This document shows, in pieces, positions 26,732 through 34,968 of a stretch of DNA of 64,000 nucleotides. The position numbers were made by a program, and so were the translations under genes. The DNA comes from JAWXBM01 sp034440115 (lineage in GTDB: Bacteria > Pseudomonadota > Gammaproteobacteria > Xanthomonadales > SZUA-36), in contig JAWXBM010000025.1 of NCBI GenBank assembly GCA_034440115.1, positions 24,237-88,236 on the forward strand, in the 5' to 3' direction. How positions within the stretch are numbered: the first letter of the stretch is position 1; every line of letters starts with the position of its first letter. The notes under the pieces were generated by a model. The model was given only the letters and a program-made list of their open reading frames with translations, was not told where the DNA came from and did no database searches.

Positions 26732-27651
26732 CGCGATACACCCACAAAATCGCCATTGTTCTGCCGCGCCAGAGTCTGCAGGAACAACACCAGTGCGCGG
26801 TTTTCGGTGTAATCGCCCAGCGCAACGGTATGGATTTCCTTGCGGTCATAGCGGTTCAGGCTGGTGATGTCTTTGATAATTCCGGCAGGTGAGCTGTCCG
26901 GTTCACCGTCGCTGAGCAGAATGATAGCCTCAGCCGGAAACTGCAAAGCAGCCAGCAAGGCCTGGTGGGTGGGGGTAGAACCAGCAAAGCGCTGCGATAA
27001 AGAGCTGGCGTATTCTCGAGCTTGTTGCAAATTTTCAGGCGTGGCTTTAATCAACCGGTTGGTGCGGGGAAAAGTATGGATATAAGGTGCCGGCGCGCCC
27101 TGGTAGCCAATGATGGCAAAGCTGTTTTCATCAGTCAGTGGGGCAAGTAAGTCCACCACGGAAGAAAACATCAGTTCCGAATAAGCCATCATGCTGCCGG
27201 ACATATCCACCACGATGACAAAGCTCTTGGCTTCGGTTGCAAGCCCCAGAATAGAGAACTCGACACCGTTGACCACCGCCGTGGGCTTGGCTTCTGGTAT
27301 TTCCTCAATCGCCGGTTCAGGAACTGCAACCTCCGCTACCTGGGTTTTGGCATCACGCAAATCATTGCGCAATCGCGACAGCGATTGCTGGATGCCCGCA
27401 TTGATGCGCTGCAAGCGTTCCAGATCGGATTGCGACTGATCATTGTCGGCCAGCAGATTTTCAATTTCGCCCTGTGCCAGGCGGCGCTTGAGCATCAGGT
27501 CTTCGACTTCGGACCAGGAGTCAGCGCTGCCGGCGTTACGGTAGTAAGGAAACAGAATCATCACCAGCAAGATAAAAGCACCCAATGCCGAAGCGAACAG
27601 GTCGATGGCAGAAGTGCTGAATACGGATGTGTCGCGATTGGGGCTGCGCAT
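26728..27651 (-). CDS. VWA-domain protein with MotB-like transmembrane helix (first gene of operon, intact MIDAS)
   Basis: A 307-aa protein with the N-terminal helix FSTSAIDLFASALGAFILLVMILFPYY (D17 at its start), a coiled coil at about 45-105, a Glu/Pro linker and a VWA domain at about 128-305. The MIDAS motif is complete (D149-M-S-G-S-M), with AGSTPTHQALL and IILLSDGEPDSS as the other metal-site loops. The D-L-F-A-S-A-L-G-A-F-I-L-L pattern resembles the ion-conducting helix of MotB. The VWA domain takes the place of the OmpA-like peptidoglycan-binding domain. The start codon lies against a palindromic repeat array; TATAAT (27657-27662, minus strand) is only 5 bases before ATG and no ribosome binding site is seen, so a leaderless transcript is possible. 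Confidence 0.88.
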   Translation of the reverse strand: MRSPNRDTSVFSTSAIDLFASALGAFILLVMILFPYYRNAGSADSWSEVEDLMLKRRLAQGEIENLLADNDQSQSDLERLQRINAGIQQSLSRLRNDLRDAKTQVAEVAVPEPAIEEIPEAKPTAVVNGVEFSILGLATEAKSFVIVVDMSGSMMAYSELMFSSVVDLLAPLTDENSFAIIGYQGAPAPYIHTFPRTNRLIKATPENLQQAREYASSLSQRFAGSTPTHQALLAALQFPAEAIILLSDGEPDSSPAGIIKDITSLNRYDRKEIHTVALGDYTENRALVLFLQTLARQNNGDFVGVSR

Positions 27652-27658
27652 AAAGCAT

Positions 27659-27815
27659 TATAATTGGGGTCAGAAGATAATTGGGGCCGATAATTGGGAT
27701 AATTGGGGTCAGAGCAAAAACTCTGAGCGTCATTGGGTTTCTAATAAGATCAGTAATTGAAGAGTTTTTACTCTGACCCCAATTATTCACCCCAATTATT
27801 CCTCTGACCCTCCCA
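27659..27815. repeat. Palindromic repeat array with GGGGTCAGAG core (MITE/REP-like)
   Basis: Two 26-base arms, 27699-27724 and 27761-27786, are inverted copies (ATAATTGGGGTCAGAG followed by [C/T]AAAAACTCT) with one difference and a 36-base spacer. Degenerate single arms flank it: ATAATTGGGGTCAGA at 27660-27674, ATAATTGGGG from 27678, and ACCCCAATTATTCCTCTGACCC at about 27789-27810. This AATTGGGGTCAGAGT palindrome is a recurrent intergenic repeat type in gammaproteobacteria. It lies between the 5' end of the VWA operon and the 3' end of the TonB2-type operon. Confidence 0.85.
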
Positions 27816-27850
27816 AATAAAAAACCCGGCGCTCTGGCCGGGTTTCTCAT
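27813..27850 (-). terminator. Rho-independent terminator of the TonB2-type operon
   Basis: On the minus strand, AACCCGGC (left arm) and GCCGGGTT enclose a short loop and are followed by TTTTTTATTT. It starts about 17 bases after the TPR gene stop codon at 27867, as expected for the end of the DUF3450-TtpC-ExbB-ExbD-TonB-TPR operon. Confidence 0.85.
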
Positions 27851-27866
27851 ACTTATCGGCTGGCAA

Positions 27867-29192
27867 TCAATTTTGCGGCAGCGCATCCAGCATGGCGTCT
27901 CGGTCGCGCTCTTTGTATTCAACTTCCTGGTCCATCAACTCTTTGCGACGTACTTCGCTGTCCACGTAAGCGATCCACTGTTGCGCTGCTTTGGCTGAGC
28001 GCTGATCGCGACTGGCTTTCTGGAAGGCATCGCGTGCCTGCTCCAGGCGCTTCTGGTTGAAATAGGACATACCCATCATGATGTAGGCTTGGTCGGTACG
28101 CTTCAAACCGCCGGCACTCAAGGCGTCATTAAGGGCTGTAACGGCTTCACTCCACTGCTCCAGGTTGATGTATGCCTGGGCCAGGCGAATGTAGAGATCG
28201 CCGTCTTTGGTCATCCGCGCGGCTCGCGCCATGGGCGGAATGGCCAATTCGTCTTCCCTTGCCTGGTACCAGGCCTGGGACATCAGCCGCAGGTTTCGAT
28301 CATTTTCCTCAACGATTTTGGCTTTCATGCCTTTGTCCAACACCTCGGCTGCTTTGTAGGGCAGACCGTGCAGCAGATAAAGGTTGGCCAGGTTGGTGAT
28401 GTGGCCATTGGTGTTCAGCAGGCCTTTTTCGTACAGCACTTCAGTCAGAGCCAGTTGTTTCTTGGTGTCACCCAGTTCGCTGTAAACGCCAGCCAGAGTA
28501 AGGATGTAAGTGTCTTTCGGATAGTACTGGACCAGTTCTTTCACCACTTCCAGCATGTTTTTGTAGTCTTTCAGCTCGAAATAAATCACTCGCAGCAGTA
28601 GCAACCAGTTTTCCTTCGGCGCTTCGCCTTGCGAGCGGTACATATCCACTGCGGTCTTGATGGGCTTGAGGGCTTCCTGGTAACGGTTCATTTGGAACAG
28701 CGCCTGACCTTCGAGCATGTAGACATCGGCGCTGGGCTCAGGAACGACCTTCATTAAGCGCCGCACGGTTTCCAGGGCCTTTGGATAGTCCTCGATGGTG
28801 AACTGAAGCTGCGCCATGGTTTTTAGCGTAGTGAGCGTTAAAGCTTCTGGTAATTCAGGTTGTATCAATACCTGTTCATAGGCATTGATGGCTTCCTGGT
28901 AATTTTCCTGCAGGTAGGCGGCGTAACCACTGAGGTTCCACACTTGCGCCCGTTCGTACGGGCTGAGCTTTTCGTTGGCTCGCATTTCCCGCAACAAACC
29001 ACTCGCGCCAGCATAATTCTTGGCTTCGACCAGTTCCTGAATTTCCGTAAGCTTTTCATAAACCTGCTGACTCATGGCCACGGTTTGTTTAGTTTCGCGT
29101 TCTTTTTCCTGGGCTGACAAAGAGGCAGTGGCTGCCAGCAAACACAAGCAGGTGAACCCCAAGCAAGTGAGCTTTGTGGCTATACGCTTCAT
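27867..29192 (-). CDS. Periplasmic TPR-repeat protein of the TonB2-type operon
   Basis: With the start at 29192 the product has 441 aa and a clean signal peptide (MKRIATKLTCLGF...ATASLSAQ). ATG at 29207 (MEINRMKR) is an alternative. The mature protein is a chain of tetratricopeptide-like helix pairs (for example YAAYLQENYQEAINAYEQVL, YPKALETVRRLMKVVPEPSA, MGMSYFNQKRLEQARDAFQK). TPR proteins of this kind follow tonB2 in Vibrio-type clusters and appear to help energise particular receptors. It is 31 bases downstream of tonB and is the last gene of the operon; a terminator follows. Confidence 0.85.
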   Translation of the reverse strand: MKRIATKLTCLGFTCLCLLAATASLSAQEKERETKQTVAMSQQVYEKLTEIQELVEAKNYAGASGLLREMRANEKLSPYERAQVWNLSGYAAYLQENYQEAINAYEQVLIQPELPEALTLTTLKTMAQLQFTIEDYPKALETVRRLMKVVPEPSADVYMLEGQALFQMNRYQEALKPIKTAVDMYRSQGEAPKENWLLLLRVIYFELKDYKNMLEVVKELVQYYPKDTYILTLAGVYSELGDTKKQLALTEVLYEKGLLNTNGHITNLANLYLLHGLPYKAAEVLDKGMKAKIVEENDRNLRLMSQAWYQAREDELAIPPMARAARMTKDGDLYIRLAQAYINLEQWSEAVTALNDALSAGGLKRTDQAYIMMGMSYFNQKRLEQARDAFQKASRDQRSAKAAQQWIAYVDSEVRRKELMDQEVEYKERDRDAMLDALPQN

Positions 29193-29223
29193 TCGGTTTA
29201 TTTCCATACGATCTGTTGCAACC

Positions 29224-29880
29224 CTACTCTTCAATTTCATAAGTGAATTTGTTCTGTACGCCCGGGACTTCAATGGACTGGCCATCAACCACCCTTGGCT
29301 TGTACTTGAACTTCAGAGCTGCTTGTAGGGATGCGCTGTGGAACAAGGAGCTGGTGCACTGGTCCTCCACCACAAAAGGATTGGCGGTGGTGCCCTGCTT
29401 GGTTACTATGTACTGCACGACGCAATAACCTTCAATACCCCGCGACAAGGCCCGCTGAGGGTAAATCGGTGCCACTTTTACGATCGGCAGGTAATCGCCT
29501 TCGCCTACGCCCAAATTGAAGCCTCCGGACATTTCGATGTCGGTTTCAACCGGCACTGCAGAGATCGCTATCTTTTCGGCATTCGGGTTCAGACTATCCA
29601 ACTGTGGCGTTGGCGGCTGGGGTGGTGGCGATTCGGGTGGTGGTGGCTTTTTCGGTTTGAGCTGTCTGCGTTCAATGTCTTCATCACGCTTAAGGCGCAC
29701 AAAGTCCACGATATTCGATATGCCTGATTCATCCAGCTTACCATCAGCTGATTCAATCAAATAAGACATGGTCCAGAACAATCCGGCTGTGACAAAGACG
29801 GCCAGGATAGCCCCGAATAGCATGCGGGAATAATTGCCGGATTTGCTGAGCGTTAGTGACTCAAGAATGGTAGCAGCCAT
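29224..29880 (-). CDS. TonB-family energy transducer
   Basis: The start at 29880 is chosen for its GAGGG ribosome binding site; the frame is open 16 codons further. The 218-aa product has one N-terminal membrane helix (MLFGAILAVFVTAGLFWTM), a proline-rich periplasmic spacer (PKKPPPPESPPPQPPTPQ) and a C-terminal TonB domain (PIVKVAPIYPQRALSRGIEG, YCVVQYIVTKQG, AALKFKYKPRVVDGQ). It carries energy from the ExbB-ExbD proton channel to outer-membrane receptors such as the one at the left edge. It is short, as in the TonB2 class. Starts 10 bases after exbD. Confidence 0.92.
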   Translation of the reverse strand: MAATILESLTLSKSGNYSRMLFGAILAVFVTAGLFWTMSYLIESADGKLDESGISNIVDFVRLKRDEDIERRQLKPKKPPPPESPPPQPPTPQLDSLNPNAEKIAISAVPVETDIEMSGGFNLGVGEGDYLPIVKVAPIYPQRALSRGIEGYCVVQYIVTKQGTTANPFVVEDQCTSSLFHSASLQAALKFKYKPRVVDGQSIEVPGVQNKFTYEIEE

Positions 29881-29890
29881 CGGTATGCCC

Positions 29891-30295
29891 TCAGGGTTCG
29901 TTGGCAGCAATAGACACGTTAAAAACACCGGCCGACCTGGCCGCGTCCATCACCTGGATCAGGGTGTCTGTCTTGGATTCCTTGTCGGCCTGGATTACCA
30001 CTGAACCCTGCGGGTTCTCGGCATGCAGGCGCTCAATGTTTGGCCGTACTGAACGGATGTCGATCTGGCGACGATCAATCCAGATGTCATTGTTTGGGCC
30101 GATGGCCACCAGAATGTTGGCTTTTTCCTGCTTCACTGCAGTGGCCGCATCCGGACGGTTTACCTCAATACCGGCTTCCTTGATAAAGGTCGCGGTAACG
30201 ATGAAGAAGATCAACATGATGAATACCACGTCCAACATCGGCGTGATATCGATCTGGGTTTCTTCTTCTTCAATCTGGGCAAATTGGTGCCGCAT
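29891..30295 (-). CDS. exbD: ExbD-family biopolymer transport protein
   Basis: The ATG at 30295 has a good AGGAGA 7 bases upstream; the product is 134 aa. It has a short cytosolic segment rich in Glu, one membrane helix with the proton-carrying Asp (IDITPMLDVVFIMLIFFIVTATF) and a periplasmic ExbD domain (ANILVAIGPNNDIWIDRRQID, GSVVIQADKESKTDTLIQVMDAARSAG). It pairs with ExbB to drive TonB. Lies between exbB and tonB. Confidence 0.94.
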   Translation of the reverse strand: MRHQFAQIEEEETQIDITPMLDVVFIMLIFFIVTATFIKEAGIEVNRPDAATAVKQEKANILVAIGPNNDIWIDRRQIDIRSVRPNIERLHAENPQGSVVIQADKESKTDTLIQVMDAARSAGVFNVSIAANEP

Positions 30296-30343
30296 ATTTA
30301 AATCTCCTAGTGTGTCCAATCATTGACCGGGCCAAAAACCCGG

Positions 30344-30883
30344 TTACTGATGATGAATTTCAAGATGGTCGGTTAATGCTTCACGTTCACGGCGGACCTT
30401 GTTGCTCAGATAAGCACTCATGGCTACACCTGACAGTGCTGCAACCATGCCCGACATGGTCGGGACGGTTGCTTTGGACACGCCGGAAGCCATAGAGCGT
30501 GGATTGCCGGAACCGGCAATGGCCATGACCTCAAATACTTCGATCATGCCGGTTACCGTTCCCAGCAACCCCAGCAAGGGACACAGGGCCACGCAGGTCT
30601 GGATTAAACCCAGGTTCTTTTCAGCCGACGAGGCCACCTGGGAAATGATGCGGCCACGAATCTGGTGCGCTTTCCAGGAAGATTTGTCGCTGCGTGCTTC
30701 CCAGAGAACCAAAGCATTCTTGACCAAACGCCTGTAACCAGTACGCATGAACACCAACCGTTCAATGATCAGCATCCACATGAACAGAGTGAGGACGCCG
30801 ATCACGTTGAGTACTGGCCCGCCCAACTCGAAAAAGTCGCGGATGGTCTCCAGGAACGGCAGGTAATAATACAGAGTATCCAT
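30344..30883 (-). CDS. exbB: ExbB/TolQ-family proton channel subunit (ExbB2 type)
   Basis: A 179-aa protein with three membrane helices: VLNVIGVLTLFMWMLIIERL near the N-terminus and the conserved pair LCPLLGLLGTVTGMIEVFEVM and ATVPTMSGMVAALSGVAMSAYL. The short length is typical of ExbB2. It forms the proton channel with ExbD. It lies 6 bases downstream of the TtpC-like gene and 48 bases before exbD. Confidence 0.94.
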   Translation of the reverse strand: MDTLYYYLPFLETIRDFFELGGPVLNVIGVLTLFMWMLIIERLVFMRTGYRRLVKNALVLWEARSDKSSWKAHQIRGRIISQVASSAEKNLGLIQTCVALCPLLGLLGTVTGMIEVFEVMAIAGSGNPRSMASGVSKATVPTMSGMVAALSGVAMSAYLSNKVRREREALTDHLEIHHQ

Positions 30884-30889
30884 GCGCGC

Positions 30890-32260
30890 TTACGCTCCGG
30901 TCATCTGCTGTTCTGCGCGCTCTGAAAGCATGCCTGCCGCTTCTTCCTGCAGGATCTGGGTCAATCGCTTGGCACGACTTTGGACCAGAGTGTGCAGGAA
31001 TACCATGGGAATGGCCACAACCAGACCTTGCACCGTAGTAACCAGGGCCGTTGAAATGCCACCAGCCATCAACTTGGGATCACCCGCACCGTACAGGGTA
31101 ATGGCCTGGAAGGTGATGATCATACCGGTAACGGTACCCAGCAGACCCAGCAGCGGAGCTACAACTGCGATGATCTTCAGGAACGGCAGCATGGCGTTGA
31201 ACTTGGGCGTTTCCTTGAGAATAGCCTCACCCAGCTTCAGTTCCAGCCCCTCCACGTCCACGTTAGGGTTATCAGTGGCAATGCGCAGTACTCGACCGAG
31301 TGGATTGTTACCGGGGTTGCTCAGGTTTTTGGTCTGGTTTCGAACCGCAGCGCTGATTGCGGTCAGGCTCAGCAAACGCCAAATCGCGATAATCAAGCCG
31401 ATCGTACCGAGTACCATAATGGTGTAACCCACGCTCTGACCCTGAGCGATTCGCTCCATAAACTTGGGTGCCTGAACCAACAGGCCGAGCAGTTGCCCGC
31501 GGGTAGGATCAATCGAGAATGCGTGTATGCCCGATTCGGCTTCAGCCAGTTCTTCAGCACGACCGGTATAGCGGCTGGCTGGCTGGCGTTGCAGTTCAAC
31601 CAAGCGGCCTGACTCAGGAACGTATTCCAGGTATTTATCGCCGGAAATCACGTTGAACAGGCCAACACGAACCACTTCGCGTTGCTCTTCTTCACCTTTA
31701 GCGTTCACCACCGAAGCGGTGAATTTGGAAACTTTGGCGGATTCGGTCATTTCACGCTGCAGTTCAAACCACAGGCGTTCGATTTCAGCCAGAGTAGGCA
31801 TGCGGTTAGTAGATCCCATCTTCTGCGCAAAAGTGGTTAGCCACTCCGAGCGATCGGGAAACTGAGCCTGGGTAACTGAAGCATCGAAGTTGCCGCGAGC
31901 ATCACCGGCAGCCTGCTGCAGCACACCGAACAGTTCTTTCAGATCGCCCAGACGTTCCTGCAGGGCCCGTTCCAGTACGATGATTTCTTCATCGTTAACA
32001 GCGAATAGTTGCTCCAGGTTAACTGAACGGCCTTCTTCGCGGCCACGCTCAGCCTTGATATTGGCCAGCGATTGTTGCTGTTGACCGCGGTTCTTCTCGA
32101 ACTCTGCGATGCGAGCCTTGTTTGCGGCTGCATCTTTCACCCGGCCCTGTTTAACCAGGTTCAGCAAATCATCCAATGAAACAGCTTCTGCTGCGAAAGC
32201 AGGTGTGGCCAGGCCGAATGCGAGGCAACTGGCAATAAGAATCTTGGTCAGGTTTTTCAT
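30890..32260 (-). CDS. TtpC-like MotA/TolQ/ExbB protein with long periplasmic N-terminal domain
   Basis: A 456-aa protein with a signal peptide (ending ATPAFA), a coiled-coil periplasmic region at about 25-140 (EFEKNRGQQQQSLANIKAERGRE), an uncharacterised middle domain, and a C-terminal ExbB-type channel core (YTIMVLGTIGLIIAIWRLL, IIAVVAPLLGLLGTVTGMIITF, TALVTTVQGLVVAIPMVFLHT). This is the layout of TtpC, needed for TonB2 function in Vibrio. It follows the DUF3450 gene with a one-base stop/start overlap (TAATG) and precedes exbB. Confidence 0.9.
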   Translation of the reverse strand: MKNLTKILIASCLAFGLATPAFAAEAVSLDDLLNLVKQGRVKDAAANKARIAEFEKNRGQQQQSLANIKAERGREEGRSVNLEQLFAVNDEEIIVLERALQERLGDLKELFGVLQQAAGDARGNFDASVTQAQFPDRSEWLTTFAQKMGSTNRMPTLAEIERLWFELQREMTESAKVSKFTASVVNAKGEEEQREVVRVGLFNVISGDKYLEYVPESGRLVELQRQPASRYTGRAEELAEAESGIHAFSIDPTRGQLLGLLVQAPKFMERIAQGQSVGYTIMVLGTIGLIIAIWRLLSLTAISAAVRNQTKNLSNPGNNPLGRVLRIATDNPNVDVEGLELKLGEAILKETPKFNAMLPFLKIIAVVAPLLGLLGTVTGMIITFQAITLYGAGDPKLMAGGISTALVTTVQGLVVAIPMVFLHTLVQSRAKRLTQILQEEAAGMLSERAEQQMTGA

Positions 32261-33054
32261 TACAGCGTATCTCCCGTAGCAGCCGGAACCGGGATGGTGA
32301 GCAAATCAGGTGCAACTTGCTTCCTCGCTACACGTATACCCTGTGCGACACTAGCTTTGTAGGTTTCTGGGGCAATGGTGACGAAGGAATTGGTTTCCCT
32401 GTCCCAGGCGCCCGTATGTTGGCCGCCAATGGATTGATATGAAAGCGACACTCTGCCGATGCGCAGGAAGTCCACTTCCTGTTGGTTGCCATTAAGTTCA
32501 ACCGTGCCCTTATAGGCTTCGATGGTGCGGCCGTAATCATTCTCGATCTGGTAGGCCTCGACCACCTGGCGGAATTTTTCCGCAGCAGTCACATCGGAGC
32601 GCACCATCATGTCTCGCATCCTGGCAATGCGGTCATTGCGTTCCTTGAGCAGGAATGGTGTGTCCAGTTCGATGAACGCTTCCAGCGAGTCAATCATGCC
32701 GGTCATCATCGGAACGATTTGCCGCTCAATCAAAGCCACGCTGTCCATGGACTCAGTCAGTGCGGACTTCTCCGCCTCCTGATTATCAATTTGCCTTTGC
32801 AACAGCCCGTTATAAACCTTCAGGCCGTCGACAACTTTCAGTTCCGTTTTATAAGAAGCCAACAAGTTATCGGTTTGGTCTGCAACCTGATCAACTCGCG
32901 TCTGTTCGGCGGCGCCGTCATCGGACCGTTTTTCACCTGCCTGAGTGACTTGGGTAACAGTGGTTTGAGCCAACAGAGTTGTGGCAAACGGGAGCGTGCA
33001 GAAAACCGCCAAGGCGGAAATCAGAAACGCTGATTTCTTGAAAATGGTTTGCAT
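32260..33054 (-). CDS. DUF3450-family periplasmic coiled-coil protein
   Basis: The start at 33054 gives 264 aa and a signal peptide (MQTIFKKSAFLISALAVFC...TTLLAQ). The mature part begins with a coiled coil (about 55-110: QVADQTDNLLASYKTELKVVDGLK) and continues with a compact C-terminal domain (FLRIGRVSLSYQSIGGQ, AWDRETNSFVTI). This matches the DUF3450 family, whose genes regularly lead TtpC/ExbB2/ExbD2/TonB2 operons. It is the first gene of the operon; the long AT-rich region upstream should hold the promoter. Confidence 0.88.
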   Translation of the reverse strand: MQTIFKKSAFLISALAVFCTLPFATTLLAQTTVTQVTQAGEKRSDDGAAEQTRVDQVADQTDNLLASYKTELKVVDGLKVYNGLLQRQIDNQEAEKSALTESMDSVALIERQIVPMMTGMIDSLEAFIELDTPFLLKERNDRIARMRDMMVRSDVTAAEKFRQVVEAYQIENDYGRTIEAYKGTVELNGNQQEVDFLRIGRVSLSYQSIGGQHTGAWDRETNSFVTIAPETYKASVAQGIRVARKQVAPDLLTIPVPAATGDTL

Positions 33055-33429
33055 ACTGGATCTCATCCTGGATGTTTAAACGGAAAACTACGAAAGACCT
33101 ACGAGTCGAGCACTTTATAACCTTCGATTAATCACAGTCAATTAAATATTCATTAAATATTCACGCAATTTAAAATCATTTACGATTATTGTGCTGCGCC
33201 TAACGAAAATTTCACAAACGGCGTGCGGAATCGATCTTTTCGGAAAGAAGTCGTGCATTATTCGGCGCTGGACAATCAGGCTATAATCCGCGGCGAGTCA
33301 TCGTCACCGCAGAGGGAATACAATCACAATGGTACGATCTGGTGCGGTTCATGCCGCCAAGGCTTTGTGCCCAGATTTTTTTTACCTGGGTTTTGTGCGC
33401 AGGTTTTTTCAAGAGTGGGGTATTAGTCA
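33055..33429. other. AT-rich divergent intergenic region with an 11-bp tandem repeat
   Basis: A 375-base gap between the TonB2-type operon (minus) and the transglutaminase-like gene (plus). The left part is very AT rich and contains ATTAAATATTC twice in tandem (33141-33151 and 33152-33162), a plausible regulator site or promoter element for the minus-strand operon. The right part holds CCCAGATTTTTTTTACCTGGG (33368-33388), a weak hairpin. No gene was recognised. Confidence 0.5.
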
Positions 33430-34968
33430 GTGAAACGAAATAGCCAATGGGTTTCATTGTCACTGCTCCTGATCGCATTGGGGGGGATGATCTTCGCTTA
33501 CAAAGTGATTCGCCTGGGTTATCCGCCCTATCCCGATATGGAAAGCGCGGCCTGGACAGTGCAAGCCAAATTGGAACTCACCCCAGAAAAAGGCGCAGTG
33601 CGGGCCAGCCTGACTTTGCCGTCCCGTCCCAGCGGCTACAATCTGGCGCAGGAAAATTTTGTTTCACGTGGCTTTGGGTTAACCGTCAAAGAAGGTAACT
33701 TCAACCGCAAAGCTGATTGGGCCATACGGCGCTTACGCGATTCCAAATCCTTGTACTACCGTCTGCTGGTTATTCGGGATACGCAGCAACGCAGCTTCGC
33801 ATCGCGGCCTGATTATCCTGCCCCGCCTGATCTGGAAGAGCCTTTTGCTACCGCGGCCAGAGACCTGGTCAACAAAGTCCGTGCCGAATCGGCCGATACT
33901 GAATCCTTTGCTGCAGCCATGCTGAACCGGCTGACTGGTTCTGAACCTGATGAGAACATGGACCTGTTCCTGGCGGAAGTTGAAAACTTTCGTGACCGGG
34001 TAAACCTGGCCCAGACTCTGCTGGCCGGTGCACGCATTCCTACTTTGCAATTGCATGGCATACGGCTGGACGCAGACGCACAACGGGCCAAACTGGAAAC
34101 ACTTTTGGCGGTTTATAACGGTGACGAGTGGCTGGTATTTGATCCGGTTTCAGCCGCAGAAGGATTGCCGGGAGACTTCTTTATTTGGTGGACTGGTCAG
34201 GGTGAACTGGCAGAAGTCAAAGGCGCGCACATCAAGGATCTGCAGATCTCCACCCGGCAACGGGTTAAAAGCTCTTTGGAGCTGGCACAGCAAAGAGCCG
34301 AATTGCAGAAGTCCCGCATCAGCCTGATTTCGACTTTGCAATTACCCATTCAGACCCAGGCCGTTTATGAAATTCTGCTGCTGATACCGATTGGTATTCT
34401 GGTTATCGTTTTGTTGAGAAATTTCGTAGGTTTGAGCTCCTTCGGAACCTTCGCTCCGGTGTTGATCGCGCTGGCTTTCCGCGAAACGGAATTGCTTAAG
34501 GGCATAGGCCTGTTTGTGCTGATTGTTTCCATGGGTTTGTTCTTCCGCTTTTACCTGGAGCGATTACGCTTGCTACTGGTTCCGCGGCTGGCCGCCGTTG
34601 TGACCATCGTGGTGATACTGATGACGGCCATCAGCATCATCAGTAATGAGTTCGGGTATGAAACGGGATTATCGGTTTCGCTTTTCCCGATGATCATCGT
34701 TTCCATGGTAATTGAGCGTATGTCCGTGGTCTGGGAAGAGCGCGGCGCATTTACTTCTATCAAGGAAGGTATTGGCAGCCTGTTTATGGCGGCCTTGGCT
34801 TACCTGGTCATGTCGGTGGACATGTTCGCTTATTGGGTGACGGTGTTTCCGGAAGTCAATCTGATGATTCTGGGTATCATCATTGCACTGGGTCGTTATA
34901 CCGGCTTCCGCCTGACTGAATTGCGTCGCTTCAAGCCGCTGCTGGTGAAAGAGAAGGCGCCCGAATGA
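33430..34968 (+). CDS. Inactive transglutaminase fused to 7 transmembrane helices (UUP1 family)
   Basis: A 512-aa protein from a GTG start. A signal-anchor helix (WVSLSLLLIALGGMIFAYKV) leads into a periplasmic transglutaminase-like domain (about 45-300) in which no Cys-His-Asp triad is visible. Seven hydrophobic helices follow from about 310 (YEILLLIPIGILVIVLLRNF onward). The pairing with a RimK-like ATP-grasp ligase, overlapping by four bases here, is a hallmark of the family. Such pairs are predicted to make or handle a small glutamate-containing peptide modification at the membrane, but the substrate is unknown. Confidence 0.88.
   Translation: MKRNSQWVSLSLLLIALGGMIFAYKVIRLGYPPYPDMESAAWTVQAKLELTPEKGAVRASLTLPSRPSGYNLAQENFVSRGFGLTVKEGNFNRKADWAIRRLRDSKSLYYRLLVIRDTQQRSFASRPDYPAPPDLEEPFATAARDLVNKVRAESADTESFAAAMLNRLTGSEPDENMDLFLAEVENFRDRVNLAQTLLAGARIPTLQLHGIRLDADAQRAKLETLLAVYNGDEWLVFDPVSAAEGLPGDFFIWWTGQGELAEVKGAHIKDLQISTRQRVKSSLELAQQRAELQKSRISLISTLQLPIQTQAVYEILLLIPIGILVIVLLRNFVGLSSFGTFAPVLIALAFRETELLKGIGLFVLIVSMGLFFRFYLERLRLLLVPRLAAVVTIVVILMTAISIISNEFGYETGLSVSLFPMIIVSMVIERMSVVWEERGAFTSIKEGIGSLFMAALAYLVMSVDMFAYWVTVFPEVNLMILGIIIALGRYTGFRLTELRRFKPLLVKEKAPE

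Noticed and set aside
20488..27651. Type VI secretion or Zorya defence system
   Set aside because: FHA, kinase and MotA-like parts are reminiscent, but there are no Tss proteins, no OmpA-type ZorB and no ZorC/ZorD/ZorE helicase or nuclease in the operon.
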